This document shows positions 1 to 11,269 of a stretch of DNA of 64,000 nt, one piece after another. A model generated the notes under the pieces. It had not been told where the DNA came from and did no database searches. It saw only the letters and a program-made list of their open reading frames with translations. Made by a program: the position numbers and the translations under genes. Positions within the stretch are counted from its first letter, which is position 1. Each line of letters begins with the position of its first letter. The stretch covers positions 62,001-126,000 of the forward strand of contig JAACJM010000088.1 of assembly GCA_013368315.1 (NCBI GenBank). The letters are read 5' to 3'. Source of the DNA: Tetrapyrgos nigripes (lineage: Eukaryota > Basidiomycota > Agaricomycetes > Agaricales > Campanellaceae).

Positions 1-9
1 ATTGTCATG

Positions 10-178
10 GGCACTACATAACACTTGCCAATGCACAGACATAGCACTCGTCAGTGCACAGACATAACACTCGCTGACACACAGACCTAACACTCACCAG
101 TGCACAGCAGACATAACACTCACCGACACAGACATAACACTTGCCAGCCCACAGACAACACTCACTGACACACAGACA
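10..178. repeat. Tandem repeat, about 23-bp unit
   Basis: Roughly seven imperfect copies of a unit like gacataacactcgccagtg followed by caca run through the first 180 bases. Copies vary by small indels (for example cagcagacataac, cgacacagacataac). There is no coding signal. The array reaches the window edge, so its full length is unknown. Confidence 0.7.
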
Positions 179-179
179 C

Positions 180-960
180 AAGGAACCCCAAATGAGGACT
201 AGGAATAGGCTTGTACAGAAATGCCTAGTAGGTAAAGGAACAGGACATCAGGAGTAAGAAACAACAATACCCACTGAGAATACTACCTGGGAAACGATGC
301 AGCATGTCAGCAGGAACCAACAATGGCCACTGAGAACAGGGCAACAAATGCTGGTCGCCATTAGTGGGACAGCAGTATACATATACCTAGCACTAAATAG
401 AACTGCATCAACACTGAGAAATGACAACATTTGCTGAAGGAACACATACCTCTGAAAGGAATCAGCCCTGCAAGACAGTGTCAGTAGGCAAGGGAACAGA
501 GAAAAGTATAGTAGACACACCATTACCACTCATATCACATCACACCAACACCAGAAACATGATCCCCACTGCAACATTGCTCTCACAACTGCAATTCCAA
601 CCCACAACCCGCTTATGTGACAAGGAGAGGAGAGCCTGAATAGAGGATGAGGTGCCATGACATGGGAAACAATGACTGCTTGCATGGAGTTGACAGTCAC
701 AAGCAGTCACAAGGAGATACATTGAAAAGATAGCGAGCATACCACTACTGCCCAGCTAGTGACAGGCTGGGAAGCACAGGTAGTACAGTAGGTAGTGGTT
801 GGAAAGAAACAAAAGGGACGTGTCAGCCCCCTGGCGCAAACCCAACCAAGCATGTGACCTGGGTAACTGTCATAGGCCATGCACAGATCAGTCATCCCCT
901 ATCTATTATTTTTCTGGACATTCTCCTCTTCAAACACATGTTCAACACATGTGCTTCCTC
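180..960. other. No gene recognised
   Basis: Only short unsupported reading frames are present. No domain, splice-consistent gene or clear repeat was seen. The stretch lies between the tandem repeat and the TGACTCA-rich promoter/LTR-like region and may belong to the same retroelement. Confidence 0.4.
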
Positions 961-1325
961 ATGTACTCATGAGTCATATTGACTATTATCTTTTCTGACT
1001 CATTTCTTTATTATGACTCATTCCTCTATTATGACTCATTTCTCTATTGTGACTCATTACAACTCATATGTAGGATATATAAACTGCCTTAGTCCTGATA
1101 TTTTTCAACCCCTTGTCTGCAAGTACTTACCTATCAATGGTATTTCTCTGATTGTTTACTACCTTTTGCACTGATTATACTTTCATCTCCCAGAGTATTG
1201 TTTGATATTCACGACTGCCTAGCGGTTTCATGCTCGAGGGACCGCGTTTAGAAGACTACATCGAGCTCATACATTGTTCCCGCTTACGTCTGGTGCTTAC
1301 AACATGGTCTCTGACAGTAACCGGC
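960..1325 (+). mobile_element. Possible 5' LTR end with primer-binding site
   Basis: A TATA box (1076) is followed about 220 bp later by ...cttacaaca ending at 1304 and then TGGTCTCTGACAG from 1305. This resembles an LTR ending in ACA next to a tRNA-complementary TGGT primer-binding site. The ATG at 1303 opens a frame (MVSDSNRQLIRGP) that stops almost at once. The left LTR end and a partner LTR were not identified, so this is tentative. Confidence 0.3.
969..1083 (+). promoter_or_regulatory. TGACTCA array plus TATA box
   Basis: Four TGACTCA boxes start at 996, 1014, 1032 and 1050, exactly 18 bp apart, and an inverted copy (ATGAGTCAT) lies at 969-977. A TATATAAA follows at 1076-1083. TGACTCA is the palindromic site of Gcn4/AP-1 type bZIP factors. 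The layout resembles a U3 promoter or an amino-acid-starvation responsive promoter. No intact gene follows; a broken reading frame begins near 1304. Confidence 0.6.
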
Positions 1326-1499
1326 AGCTCATCCGTGGACCATAACTGATTGCGCGTGATGACGAACCAGTTCCTCTGATCATTGCTGATCAAAGCCACT
1401 GATACACTAGCCCCTTGTGGTAAGAACACCTAAATCACTGGAGATAAGTCCTGTATTTATTGTTTTTCTGACCTCCTCTCAAGTCAAAAAAAATATTAG

Positions 1500-1625
1500 T
1501 GTGGACCTGGGCCGACCCTGGCCTGGCCCTGCTGGCCAAGGTCCACCCAGTCCAGGCCAGTGGCTGTGTAGGGTCAAGGGTCAGAAAATTTGCCTTGGGC
1601 CAGGCCCAACCCAGACCACGGCAAA
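1500..1625. repeat. GGCC-rich self-complementary block
   Basis: A GC-rich patch made of repeated ctggcctggccc / gggccaggccc words stands out from AT-richer surroundings. It could fold on itself. No coding content is evident. A small hairpin (actagcagttt at 1715-1725 against aaactgctagt at 1748-1758) follows. Confidence 0.4.
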
Positions 1626-1856
1626 ACTGATTGCGAGTACTTCACAGAGTCTCACGTTTTCACTTCCTATCCTCCATCTTGGTTCATACATCTCGTCAAG
1701 ATTGGACCCTCCTTACTAGCAGTTTATGATCCGATCGCAAATTGGTGAAACTGCTAGTCTCCTAACATCTGTCTCTCACATCCACTCCAAACATCCCTCT
1801 TACATCCTTCACATGCTTCATATTTCTCATATTCCTTTCTTTCACTTTATATAAGT

Positions 1857-2998
1857 ATTCCCTATGCTTGTCCATCGTGGACAAAATTAAACCCCGAAAC
1901 TTTCCCCATATCTCCCCCTTCTTTGGTTATTTTAGGTCCACCGATGACTTTCAGCCTATGGCCCGCTTCTAATTTCGGAGGAGGAGAAACTCGCAACACT
2001 TGCTGATTCCCCGCACTTTTTACTTGAAGTCTACCGATCACTCGAACTTTAATTAGGCGGTCGCCCGCGCACTTCCGAGTCTGACTTGCTGTCCTTATCC
2101 CGCACTTCTGGTAGATACACATCGTGTAAATGTATAAGTGGTCCAATAAAGATCAATAAAGATTTCGTTTTATAGAATAATTTTCCCATCACCTACCTGA
2201 TTCATCTTAAAACGCAATTGTACTCATGTAAGAAAGTACTAGTATAAGCCAAATATTGGGGAACATGAAGGTATATTAGAACTAGCTAACTAACGAAGGA
2301 CACAAGTTGGTTTAAAAATGAGAATGAGACAACAGACCAATATCTATGACAATGTCATCAACTTGTCATAGATAGCTTGGCAGATGCGACGGTAGAATTG
2401 AATGGCTCTGGTATTAAGCAAGCTAAACATCTGTGTGGCTAAAATAGCTTCTGTATTCGGAAAATTCCTGAACTTCATATCAGGATTCATCGATATTAGA
2501 CCATTTCATTGCAAACGAATTGCAATTCTCCATTCAGACAGCTCAGTAAGCACCTGATATGTGGTGCCTGTAGTCTTAAGGCCAACTCAAGGCATCTAAT
2601 ACAGCACATATGATAATTGGGGTACCTTCCTTTGTGAATTCACACAGGTGACTTCACTGCAGTGCGCACTGCTCAGAAACCATTTGCTAGTAATACATGT
2701 AAGTACCAAGTCTTCTGCTGCAGGGGGTGAAAGCAAAGGAAGTGCCGGGGGAAGTGAGCCCACATCACACGTCACGCTAGAAGTGTGCGGGCGACCGCCT
2801 AATTAAAGTTCGAGTGATCGGTAGACTTCAAGTAAAAAGTGCGGGGAATCAGCAAGTGTTGCGAGTTTCTCCTCCTCCGAAATTAGAAGCGGGCCATAGG
2901 CTGAAAGTCATCGGTGGACCTAAAAATAACCAAAGAAGGGGAGATATGGGGAAAGTTTCAGGATTTAATTTTGTCCACGATGGACAAGCATAATTCCC
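1857..2998. mobile_element. Non-autonomous TIR transposon, 1130 bp, 213-bp inverted repeats
   Basis: Long terminal inverted repeats occupy 1863-2075 and 2780-2992 and differ at only a few positions. They begin TATGCTTGTCCATCGTGG. A direct repeat attccc flanks both ends (1857-1862 and 2993-2998). The interior of about 700 bp has no transposase-like frame. It is therefore a MITE-like or foldback element mobilised in trans. The flanking duplication reads as 6 bp, or as 8 bp with one mismatch (tattccct / aattccct), so the superfamily is left open. Confidence 0.85.
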
Positions 2999-3448
2999 TT
3001 TCACCTTCCCTTTCTTTAGTTTATCTCTCTCGTTCACTCGAGAGATTTTTTGCTCACCCTCCCGTTCCCACTCTCTTTTCACATTCTCTCCCGAGTAGCG
3101 GCAAACTTTTCCTGATGAGGGGCTTTTTCCCAAAGCGGTTTTCCCCCACAGGTTTTTAATGTTACCCTACTACGGCTATTATAGTACTTAACCTACTGGA
3201 ATGTCATAGTAGCCCTTTCCTTGCATCCCAATGTCATTTCTTGTATGGGCGGCCTCTCGGGGTCGTCGCGATCCGCCTATTCATTCCTGTCTGATTTTCC
3301 TTGACTCGCGTTAGAAGACGCAGTAATTAGTTTGGACCAGTGGTATTGCCACAAGGAGTACTCATGACTGATAAATTTGAAACTGAACAAATATTTTTAA
3401 ATATGTCAAGCACTTCAGATAGGACCGATGAGCGAGTACTTTTCTCGC

Positions 3449-3697
3449 TCAGCAATCATGTCTGCATGAAGGATCATTATTGCTACATATACATTGATGA
3501 GCTGAAGGAGCTGGTAAGCAAGCAGATTATCAGCCAAAGTGCATCGAATGCCAAAATGATCGCTCACGAGTGTGGCGAGCTACGAGTACTGGTGCAGCAT
3601 TAACTTGAGGAATTTGCATAGATAAGGTTGCGATCATTAGCACCGCCAGAATGAACGTCGGAAGGACGTTTCTGGATGAGGTGTTTGGGATTTGCAT
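3449..3697 (-). CDS. Small secreted cysteine-rich peptide A (63 aa)
   Basis: Two exons (3697-3568 and 3510-3449) joined by a 57-bp GT-AG intron give 63 residues. The N-terminus has a hydrophobic stretch (LPTFILAVLMIATLS) ending near VNAAP, as in a signal peptide. The C-terminus holds four cysteines in the pattern C-x-C-x6-C-x3-C (motif CICSNNDPSCRHDC) directly before the stop. A TATATAA lies about 150 bp upstream of the ATG at 3842-3848. A 5'UTR intron ends with caatacag just before the start. The paralogue at 4595-4857 keeps the same exon structure and cysteines, which argues for a real gene. No known family was recognised; a secreted peptide or effector-like role is inference only. Confidence 0.65.
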
Positions 3698-3841
3698 TGG
3701 CGTTCTGGGTTCTGTATTGAATAAATGTTTCCTGACTTTATTTGAATCAATAAACTGGGAATTGTTGAAAATTTGTGATGACTTACCTCGGGAAAGAACG
3801 ATTGGGAATCTTGCAGAGTAGAGTAAGGTGAGTACTTGGCC

Positions 3842-3848
3842 TTATATA
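3842..3848 (-). promoter_or_regulatory. TATA box of secreted-peptide gene A
   Basis: TATATAA on the minus strand lies 151 bp upstream of the ATG. The paralogous promoter has the same box at 4999-5005, at almost the same distance (148 bp). Confidence 0.55.
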
Positions 3849-4594
3849 CGCATGGACCAGCATCTGAGGAACAGCGCCTGAACATTAGGCTATGCACGAA
3901 CGAGTCAAAGATTTCCTTGACTTTCCCGTTGTGCCTGAACATTGCCTCAGCCACAGATACACCTCATCCCGCGTTGACGTATCATTTAGCTGCTGAGTAG
4001 TGGTCCCAGATGAACGGGAAATCGCGCCTGAGGATAGTTTACTGGACGGCAAATCATTGTGATGGCGTGTCAGTGATGATCAACAGAAGCAGAGGCAAAT
4101 GCTGATGGATTGGATGGATATGCTGATAGTACCGAGCAATAAAGCTCTCTTGAGGTTTGAACGGAGTTGGAGGTGATCTTTAGGATATCACAAACTGATT
4201 TGATGAACGAGAAAGAATAAATGACAGCCTTGCGCGTTCCTACCGTGACTGATCTGTAGCACTACTTTCAGAAGTTTAAAAAATGCCAAGACCGAGATAG
4301 ATCAGAATTGGAATGGCTCAAACTTTTGATGACCGGGCCATTGATTTATCCTGGCTATAAGTAGATGGTCGTCATTAATCTCCGTACCTTGTAAATTAAT
4401 TACCATTTTCTACTCGCGACTGACTCGCAGGCTTCCGCTGCGCCATGATGAGAGTCCTTGAGAGAAGGATATTACTTTGGACCAATGGTATTGCCACAAG
4501 GAGCACTTATGACTGATAAATTTGAAATTGAACAAATATTTTTTAAATATGTCAAGCACTTCAGATAGGACCGATGAGCGAGTACTTTTCTCGC

Positions 4595-4857
4595 TCAGCA
4601 ATCATATCTGCATGAAGGATCGTTATTGCTACATAAACAATAAGCTGAATGAGCTGGTAAGCAAGCAGATTATCAGGCAAAGTGCATCCAATGTCAATTG
4701 GAAAAAATGATCACTCACCAGAGCCCAAGTAGCGAGCTATTAGTACTGGTGCAGCGTTAGCTTGAGGAATTTGCGTAGATAAGGGTACGATCATTTCTAG
4801 CGCAGCCAGAATCAACGTGGGGAGGACGTTTCTGGATGAGGTGTTTGGGATTTGCAT
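4595..4857 (-). CDS. Small secreted cysteine-rich peptide B (65 aa)
   Basis: Paralogue of the gene at 3449-3697. Exons 4857-4719 and 4653-4595 flank a 65-bp GT-AG intron placed at the equivalent position. The product starts MQIPNTSSRNVLPT as in copy A, has a hydrophobic signal-like segment ending near ANAAP, and finishes with CLCSNNDPSCRYDC. All four cysteines and the SNNDPSC core are kept. The segment between the signal and the cysteine motif has diverged in length and sequence (VARHTPPS against IARYLGSA). A TATATAA lies at 4999-5005. This pattern of conserved cysteines with a diverged linker suggests selection on the mature C-terminus. Function unknown. Confidence 0.65.
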
Positions 4858-4998
4858 TGGTGTTCTAGGTTCTGTATTGAATAAATATTTCTTGACTTTA
4901 TTTTCAGTAAACTGGGAATTGCTGAAAATTCATGATGACTTACCTCGGGGAAGGACGATTGGGAACCTTGCAGAGTAGAGTAAGTTGAGTACTTAATG

Positions 4999-5005
4999 TT
5001 ATATA
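4999..5005 (-). promoter_or_regulatory. TATA box of secreted-peptide gene B
   Basis: TATATAA on the minus strand lies 148 bp upstream of the ATG at 4857, matching copy A. Confidence 0.55.
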
Positions 5006-5547
5006 AGCATGGACTAGCATCTGAGGGACAGCGCCTGAACATTAGGCTATGTGCGAACGAGTCAGAGACTTCCTTGACTTTCCCGTCATGAGCATTGTCT
5101 CAGCAACTGATACGCGTCACCCCGCGTTGACATATCATTTAGCTGTTGAACAGCGGTCCTAAATGAACGGGAAATCGTGCCTCAGGAGAGTTTACTGGGC
5201 GGCAAACCATTACGATCCCGCGTCACTGATGATCAGCAACAGAAGCAGAGCCAAATGTGCTGATAGATATGCTGATAGTGCCGAGCAACCAAGCTCTCTC
5301 GAGGTTTGGACGGAGCTGGAAGTGATCATCATGATATCGCTCACTGATTTGATAAACGAGAAAGGATATATAACAGCCTGCGCGTTCCTACTGTGACTGA
5401 TCTGTAGCAGCATCTCTTTCAGAAGTTTAGAAAATGCCAAGACTGAGATAGATCAAAATTTGGAATAGCTCAAACTTTTCATGACCGCGCCGTTGATTCA
5501 TCCTTGGCTCTAGCTATAAGTAGACGGTCGTCATTAATCTCCGTACT

Positions 5548-7560
5548 CTGAAGCACTCAAGATGTGGCAATTAGCATTTAACTCGAATTGAACTGCTATA
5601 TTTGTGGAGTAGCTCGGAAATCGTAACAATTAAGAAAGAAAGAAACGAAGACGAAAGGTTAAGAAAAGAGACGAGGAAAATACAACCAAAAAGACTCTGA
5701 AGACATTCACCACTGGTTCTCACCCGAACGACTACCTCGTTCCTTTCATCATCTCAATCTTGCCCAATGTCTGTAAGAGGCCATGGTATAGTCACCACCT
5801 CTCAAACCATTCGTATACCATGATACCCATCCTCCTCCCTGTAAGCAGAAGAAACCGCAGGTAGGAAAGCTTGAGACCCAAACGAAGGCATATGCAGAAA
5901 AGTTGCTGATGGGGTGGGTGGTTGTGAGTGTAATTGCGTACGCGGATTGGATACGTGTGGGTGTAGAGGTGGTGTAGAGAGAAAGATGAAGACGAAGAGG
6001 GAGGAGGACATCTATTTGAGAGTGATATTCGGAAAGATTTGGCGGGTTGTTTTCGAGCTAAGGACAGTCAGAAAGAGCAGATAAAGGTACAACCAGCATA
6101 ACACACTTGATGTTGAGAATGATAAGATTCAGAACGAATTAGCCAACGTCTCGCTGCAAAAGAGGTCGATGTTTGGATGTAGAAGGAAAGCGGAAGTTGA
6201 GATTGATGACCATGAGGAGGGAGAGGAAAGAGGGAGAGGAAGCGAGAGGACAACGGAACGAGATAGGAAGAAGCGAAGAGGAAACGAAGACGCACATCAA
6301 ATAATCCACTTTACCCAATCCACTTCATTATCCCTGTCCTCCATATCGCTACCAGTAGCACACATCCTTACCCCTCTCCTAACACCCTCCCCTTCTCGAA
6401 CATAACTACCTCATAATCCTTCAACGCCTGCATACTCATTGCGTGGTTCCACAGGACACGTTTTCAAGTGTGTAAAGAGGGAGAAGAAGCAACGATGAGG
6501 GTTTTCGAGATTGATTTGTTGGATTGACGGACGGCATAGGCAGGGAATGCAGAAAGGGCTCAGTGTATAGATTTCGACAAGGGCCGTTTCCAGTTGTCCC
6601 GGGAATTTCAAAGACGGCTTGTTTTAGCAGTCCTTGATGATTTTTGAGGTCTGCTGAGGGAAGGAAAACACGTCTGAGGCTCGTCCTGCTGGTTGGTGGG
6701 CCTCTCCGACGTCAACCAGCGAACTTGAGCGAGACGCGTCAATGCTTTGTAAGCTTAAGCGTTAGCAAGTGGCAGTGTTCGGTCATTTCGGAGCGCTCAG
6801 GGTGAAGGCCGCTGTCGACTGAACCCAAACTGAATCCATGGAAAAGCAAGGGTCGATGTACATGTTAACTGGCCTTCAACGGCCTCGTAAAACTTCAATC
6901 GTCCATATACCTTACTTTCAACGCCAACGAGTCATCTGTTGCCAAGGGTGCCCGGACCGAGAAATCCCGGACCGGGGGTAGGTAGGTAGGTTCCCCCAGA
7001 GGGCAAGGGGGAGGCGGGCCGCATATCCGGCACATAGGGTAGGGGGGGGGGTCAAGGTATGGCCAAAATTTTTTTGACTGCACCTAAAATGGGGTATTTA
7101 AAAATTTGAGCTTGTTTTTGGCTAGTTAACTACAGTTCAAGGGGTGTCCGGAATTGCGGACCGGCACACTCCGACGGTGGTCGGTCAACTCACGAAGGCC
7201 ACTAAAAAATTTTGGACCACAAAGATTTTTTTCAGTAAAACCGACCCAGAATGTACATACTTCAGTATTTGAGAGTATCAAGATGTGAGAAAGTGATAAA
7301 AGTAACATATAAGACAAGTAGAGGTGCAGTCGTAGGATCAATGTAGACCGACGCACCAAAATGACGCAGTGCTTCATTCCTATTGGTCAGATTTTTTTTT
7401 GCACGCCAGCTGCGCATCGAGCGACTTTGAGCAACCTCGAGCTTCCCTACAGCAGCAAAGGATGATAGACTCTGATGAAGAGCTACCAGACCTTACACAA
7501 GTGAGCAAAGTATTCTAGTTGGCTGTACCTGGGATGGCATTGACAACGACTGGATACAGA
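5548..7560. other. No gene recognised; simple-sequence patches
   Basis: Purine-rich low-complexity runs (5630-6000 and 6170-6260), a g-run at about 7040-7050 and AT-rich patches are present. Short frames show no domain. A motif ggtggtcggtcaactc...aaaaaatttt near 7172-7208 recurs at about 8163-8200 and 39753-39790, so part of this stretch is probably transposon-derived. Confidence 0.4.
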
Positions 7561-7565
7561 TTCCT

Positions 7566-9000
7566 ATAGTCAATAGGCGAGCCAGATGTCCCAAATGCGA
7601 CAACAATGTCAGTCTTGGGAACGCTGGGATTGGCTTCCTGTCTCAAGTACATATCAATAGCGACAAGTGCAAAAAAACTCGCAGAACAAAGAAAGCGACC
7701 AAAAAGACAAATACCCTGTTTGGATACCTACAGCCCAAGGCGAAACCTAACCCCTCAACAGTCACTCCTCCCCTTCCAATTGCATCAGCGAGTACCATTT
7801 CATCCCCTCCTATACCACCACCAACGCCAGTCACAGTTCCTGAGCCCGCTTTCCTCAAGAGGCTTCGAGAAAGCATCCCAAAACTACACACTGCCATACC
7901 ATTGGCCACCGATTCGGATACCTTGGCATCATTCTTCAATCCGCATACCCAGTGTCCCAGTGACATACCACCTGAGAATCTATGGGAAGAATGGATCAAC
8001 GCACAGATGCATGTCTTTCAGGATGTTAAGGACAACGAGAAGGAGATGTTAGTGCGAAGAAACAACGGAGGTAGCTGTGTCATGATGACTCGAGGAATGG
8101 CAGTACTGGTTGGCTTAGGTAAAATCCGAATATGGTTAGTAATTACTATATATGGTAGGAGGTGGTGGTCGGTCAACCCAGAGGGGTCCTTAAAAATTTT
8201 TTCGATGTTGTGTAAGAAAATAAAATTTCTGACCACCCTTGCTACAGTTGCACAGTTTTGAAGATTTTCCTGCTTTATCTTGGCTACCTATTCCACAAGA
8301 TGATACAGAAGAAGCCAGTGGAAAATAGAGTTGGGCGGTTGCAATTTGAAACCATCCTTCTCAGTCCTTAGTTGCAAGCTCTGCGCCATTCAAAGCAAGC
8401 TTGCACTGATTGCCTCTATTGGGATCAGAAGACTCAAGAAGTACTCGAAATGATAGCGAATCTGGACCCTGCAGCAAATGGAGGAGATATGGTGTATGAC
8501 ATCTTCTGTGGTTCAGACTACCTTGATCTGGCTCAGAGGATTGGTATCACTGAAGACGACTTCGTGATTATGCAGTCAATAGACAGAGCGCAGGTCTACC
8601 AGAACAAGAAGTCAGATACATGGATTGGTATATGGATTGTAAACGACTTTTCTCCTCCCATCCGTGTGAACGATAGGCACACTCTTCCCACGTTGATTAT
8701 CCCTGGTCCCAATAAACCAAAGATCATCAACTCCTTTACTTTCCATGGCCTTCATCATTTCTCTGCTCTTCAACGAGAGAATAGGGGGGAAAGGGTTGCG
8801 AGTATGGGATGCTCTCCAGGTAGATGGTCGAGTGGGTCATCATGGTGCCAGAGCTTGTCGTCTTGGATGTCCCATGGTCAGCCATCATAAGCCAAGTAGT
8901 GGGCATTACTTCCAGGCTCATGCACGTCCCCATAACAACCCAGTCCAGGATTGCGATCATCCAAGTGTCAATGTCCGACTTTTGTCTCCCTTATCACTGA
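7566..9000 (+). pseudogene. Decayed Plavaka/Tnp2-type DNA transposon
   Basis: A BED/C2H2-like start (ARCPKCDN then QVHINSDKC, about 7566-7670) is followed by a proline-rich linker and WEEWINAQMHVFQDV (about 7980). From about 8372 comes the recognisable Tnp2 core: VYDIFCGSDYLDLAQRIGI, a DDFVIMQSIDRAQVYQNKKS segment and PTLIIPGPNKPKIINSF. In a second frame, after about 8745, comes GKGLRVWDAL with DGRVGHHGARACRLGCPM and HKPSSGHYFQAH. These words match the Plavaka (CACTA/CMC-like) transposases common in Agaricomycetes. Frame changes, stops and missing parts show it is dead. Exact ends and TIRs were not located. Confidence 0.7.
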
Positions 9001-9314
9001 AGATTAATAGTGGGTACAAGGCAACAAAATGGTTCCTCTATGTATTTGGACTAGGTCCAGGATTTTTTCAAGCAGTGATTCCAAAACAGTACTGGCAAAA
9101 ATTTTGTCAACTAGTTCATGGTTATAGTCACTGTTATTCACGATGACCCTCACAACTCTGTCAGTCTCTCCTCCCTTCCCATCCTGGTAGAAATGCCTCA
9201 CATCTTTCTATTTGGTCAGAGACTGTTGCTAGGTGAAGATGAAGCAAAGGAGTACTTGGGTAAGTACTGACCTTGAAAATTCAGAAAAGACTTTTTTAAC
9301 AGAATGAATACCAT

Positions 9315-9870
9315 ACCCTCGGCATACCAATTTTGAATCGCCTCAATGCTTGCTCGGAAGGAAGCATCAGATAATTGAAGACTCGCCTGTACCAACATCC
9401 CTATGCTTTTTCCAGTCCCTCGCTGTACAGAATTTCATTGGAAGTACAATTTTCCAAAGTATATGCTTGATGCTCACAGAGAAAAGTGGAAGAGCATGAT
9501 TGCCAGAGACAGCTTTAAAAGGCTCTCCATTACTCAAATGGAGCAGCTATTACTTCATCTACCTGTGGACAAAGTAATGGAGTGGCCACCACAGGATGCT
9601 ACTGAGTTGGCTCTCCCTCAGACTCCTCCAAATAAAGAGAGGTGGTGACCAGCATCAATTGCATGTACACCAACCAGAGGCCCTGGGCAGCAAAGAAAAG
9701 TAGTGAGCAGGGGTAATGCTATTCAAGTTGTTAAATAGCTACTGGAATCTTCTGTACACTCCATCTTCCAGTAAATTCAAAGTCAAATGCCTTAAATCTA
9801 TGTACTGCATACTTAGGGAGGAGACAAGGATACACATCTGATGGCAACACTGATGATTGCGACTGTTGTC
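9315..9870. repeat. Duplicated segment, copy 1 (C2H2 module plus retroelement tail)
   Basis: This segment is similar to 16848-17375. On the plus strand it encodes FHWKYNFPKYMLDAHREKWK, a C2H2-like module found at the C-terminus of agaricomycete transposon-associated proteins. From about 9660 it runs into the 3' tail of the integrase relic on the minus strand. Both copies share that junction. Confidence 0.7.
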
Positions 9871-11264
9871 TTCTACATGAACACGGTGTTTCACCAGAGC
9901 TTGGGCTCTATAACCCACCAACTCTTCTGTAGTGAGAATCCTGTCTGGTAGTTTAACTAACCAAGTAGATTCGACAATGTTGAATGGTAGTATAGGTTCT
10001 GCCCCCAATGCTATAAAATATGGCAAACAGCCTAAGCCTTTTCTGGGTGTAACTCTATCTGCCCATAGAACTGGTTTCAAGAACCAAAACCATTTAGATA
10101 GGTCACTGCCAGTTGCTTTAACCAGCACTTGCCTTATGTTGAAGTGAGCTCGTTCAATTACACCATTAGCTTGAGAATTGTATGTGGAGATAGTAATACC
10201 TCTAATGCCATACTTATCTTCTAGCCATTGAAGTACTGCCTTCATCTGAGGAGCGTTGTCTGTAACACAGCTATGGCTCTGGCAGTATTATGCTTTAGAG
10301 CATGTCCTCCTGACCATCTTGATAAGGCACAACGACCATGTACCACATTCTTACAACCATTGCTGGCCAGAGATACTTTAAAGATGTCTACATGTACCTT
10401 CTGGAATAAGGATGGTGTATGTGTTAAAGTTGGCAGTATCTTTGGTAGCCTCAACTGGCAGGCTTGACATTCCACACAAGTTGACACGAACCATTGGATA
10501 TCACTTTCCATGTCCAGCCACCAAAAATGTTTAGCTATTATCGCCTCAGTTGCATAGACCCCTTTATGGCCTAGGTGATCATGTGCTGAGTGCATCATGA
10601 ACATCCTCCTTTCCTTTGGTACATACAGAAGGTGTTGACCATGCATTTCTGCATTTTTACGATACAACCTGCCTTTCTCATCTATAAAGAACTGCTTAGC
10701 CTTCTTTATAACTTTCCTCTTTCTTTTAGCGGTTAGACTTCTCAGACTCACTTCTGGCAGTTCAGTCAAGTATTCCTTTACTAGCAGTATTATGGAATCC
10801 AAATCTTTAGCTTCTATAGATCTATGATTCTTGCGATAAGGATGACTTTCTGCCCACTCAGCACTATCTGGCAGTGCTACGAAGACTTGCAAAATTTGAC
10901 TATAGACCATTTTGGCAGTCTCACTTTCAATTGTTGTAACTCCTGCAGATTCTGCCAGTCTTTGTCTAACTTTTGTTAACACTCTCTCTTTGTCTAGAAC
11001 TTCTTGTATATCATCTTCAAGATCTTCTATCCCTATGGCCACACTATTCAAGTAGCCACCCCTATGGTCAATAAGGTGTTTGAAATCCTCAAAGTCTAGC
11101 AGTGCTTCTGTCTCATCTGGACCCATTCTAAAATGCAAAGGTACTCCATTGTCCTCATCCATTTTGCCTTCTTCAACTTTTGGTTGGGCTCTGGATATTT
11201 CCGAACATTCTGAAGAAGGTCTCCTCAACAAACCATCCACTAGTACATGAGTTTTCCCTTTCAA
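9739..11264 (-). pseudogene. Ty3/gypsy-type integrase relic
   Basis: Two overlapping frames (11264-10242 and 10245-9739) form one integrase broken by a frameshift. The N-terminal zinc-binding part has HDHLGHKGVYATE and CVECQACQ (H-H-C-C). The core continues with FQKVHVDIF, and after the frameshift come YNSQANGVIERAHFNIRQ, carrying the catalytic glutamate region, and FNIVESTWL. Upstream, KTHVLVDGLLRRP is the RNase H/integrase linker. Together with the RNase H fragment upstream this is the 3' half of a gypsy pol. It is dead. Confidence 0.8.
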
Positions 11265-11269
11265 TCCAA

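Larger units (their letters stand above)
3331..4389. repeat. Tandem duplication, copy A (about 1.06 kb)
   Basis: This segment is repeated in direct orientation at 4476-5547. The copies share start (tttggacca), end (cattaatctccgtac) and internal order, with many substitutions and small indels, so the duplication is not recent. It contains the secreted-peptide gene at 3449-3697 and its promoter. Confidence 0.9.
4476..5547. repeat. Tandem duplication, copy B (about 1.07 kb)
   Basis: Direct repeat of 3331-4389, separated by an 86-bp spacer. It contains the second secreted-peptide gene (4595-4857). Confidence 0.9.

Noticed and set aside
10..178. CRISPR-like or telomere-like array
   Set aside because: The repeats are imperfect with no separate unique spacers, and no TTAGGG-type unit is present. 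It is a eukaryotic minisatellite.
5802..6295. Ser/Pro-rich minus-strand ORFs
   Set aside because: They come from purine-rich simple sequence on the plus strand, with no domain or splice-consistent structure.
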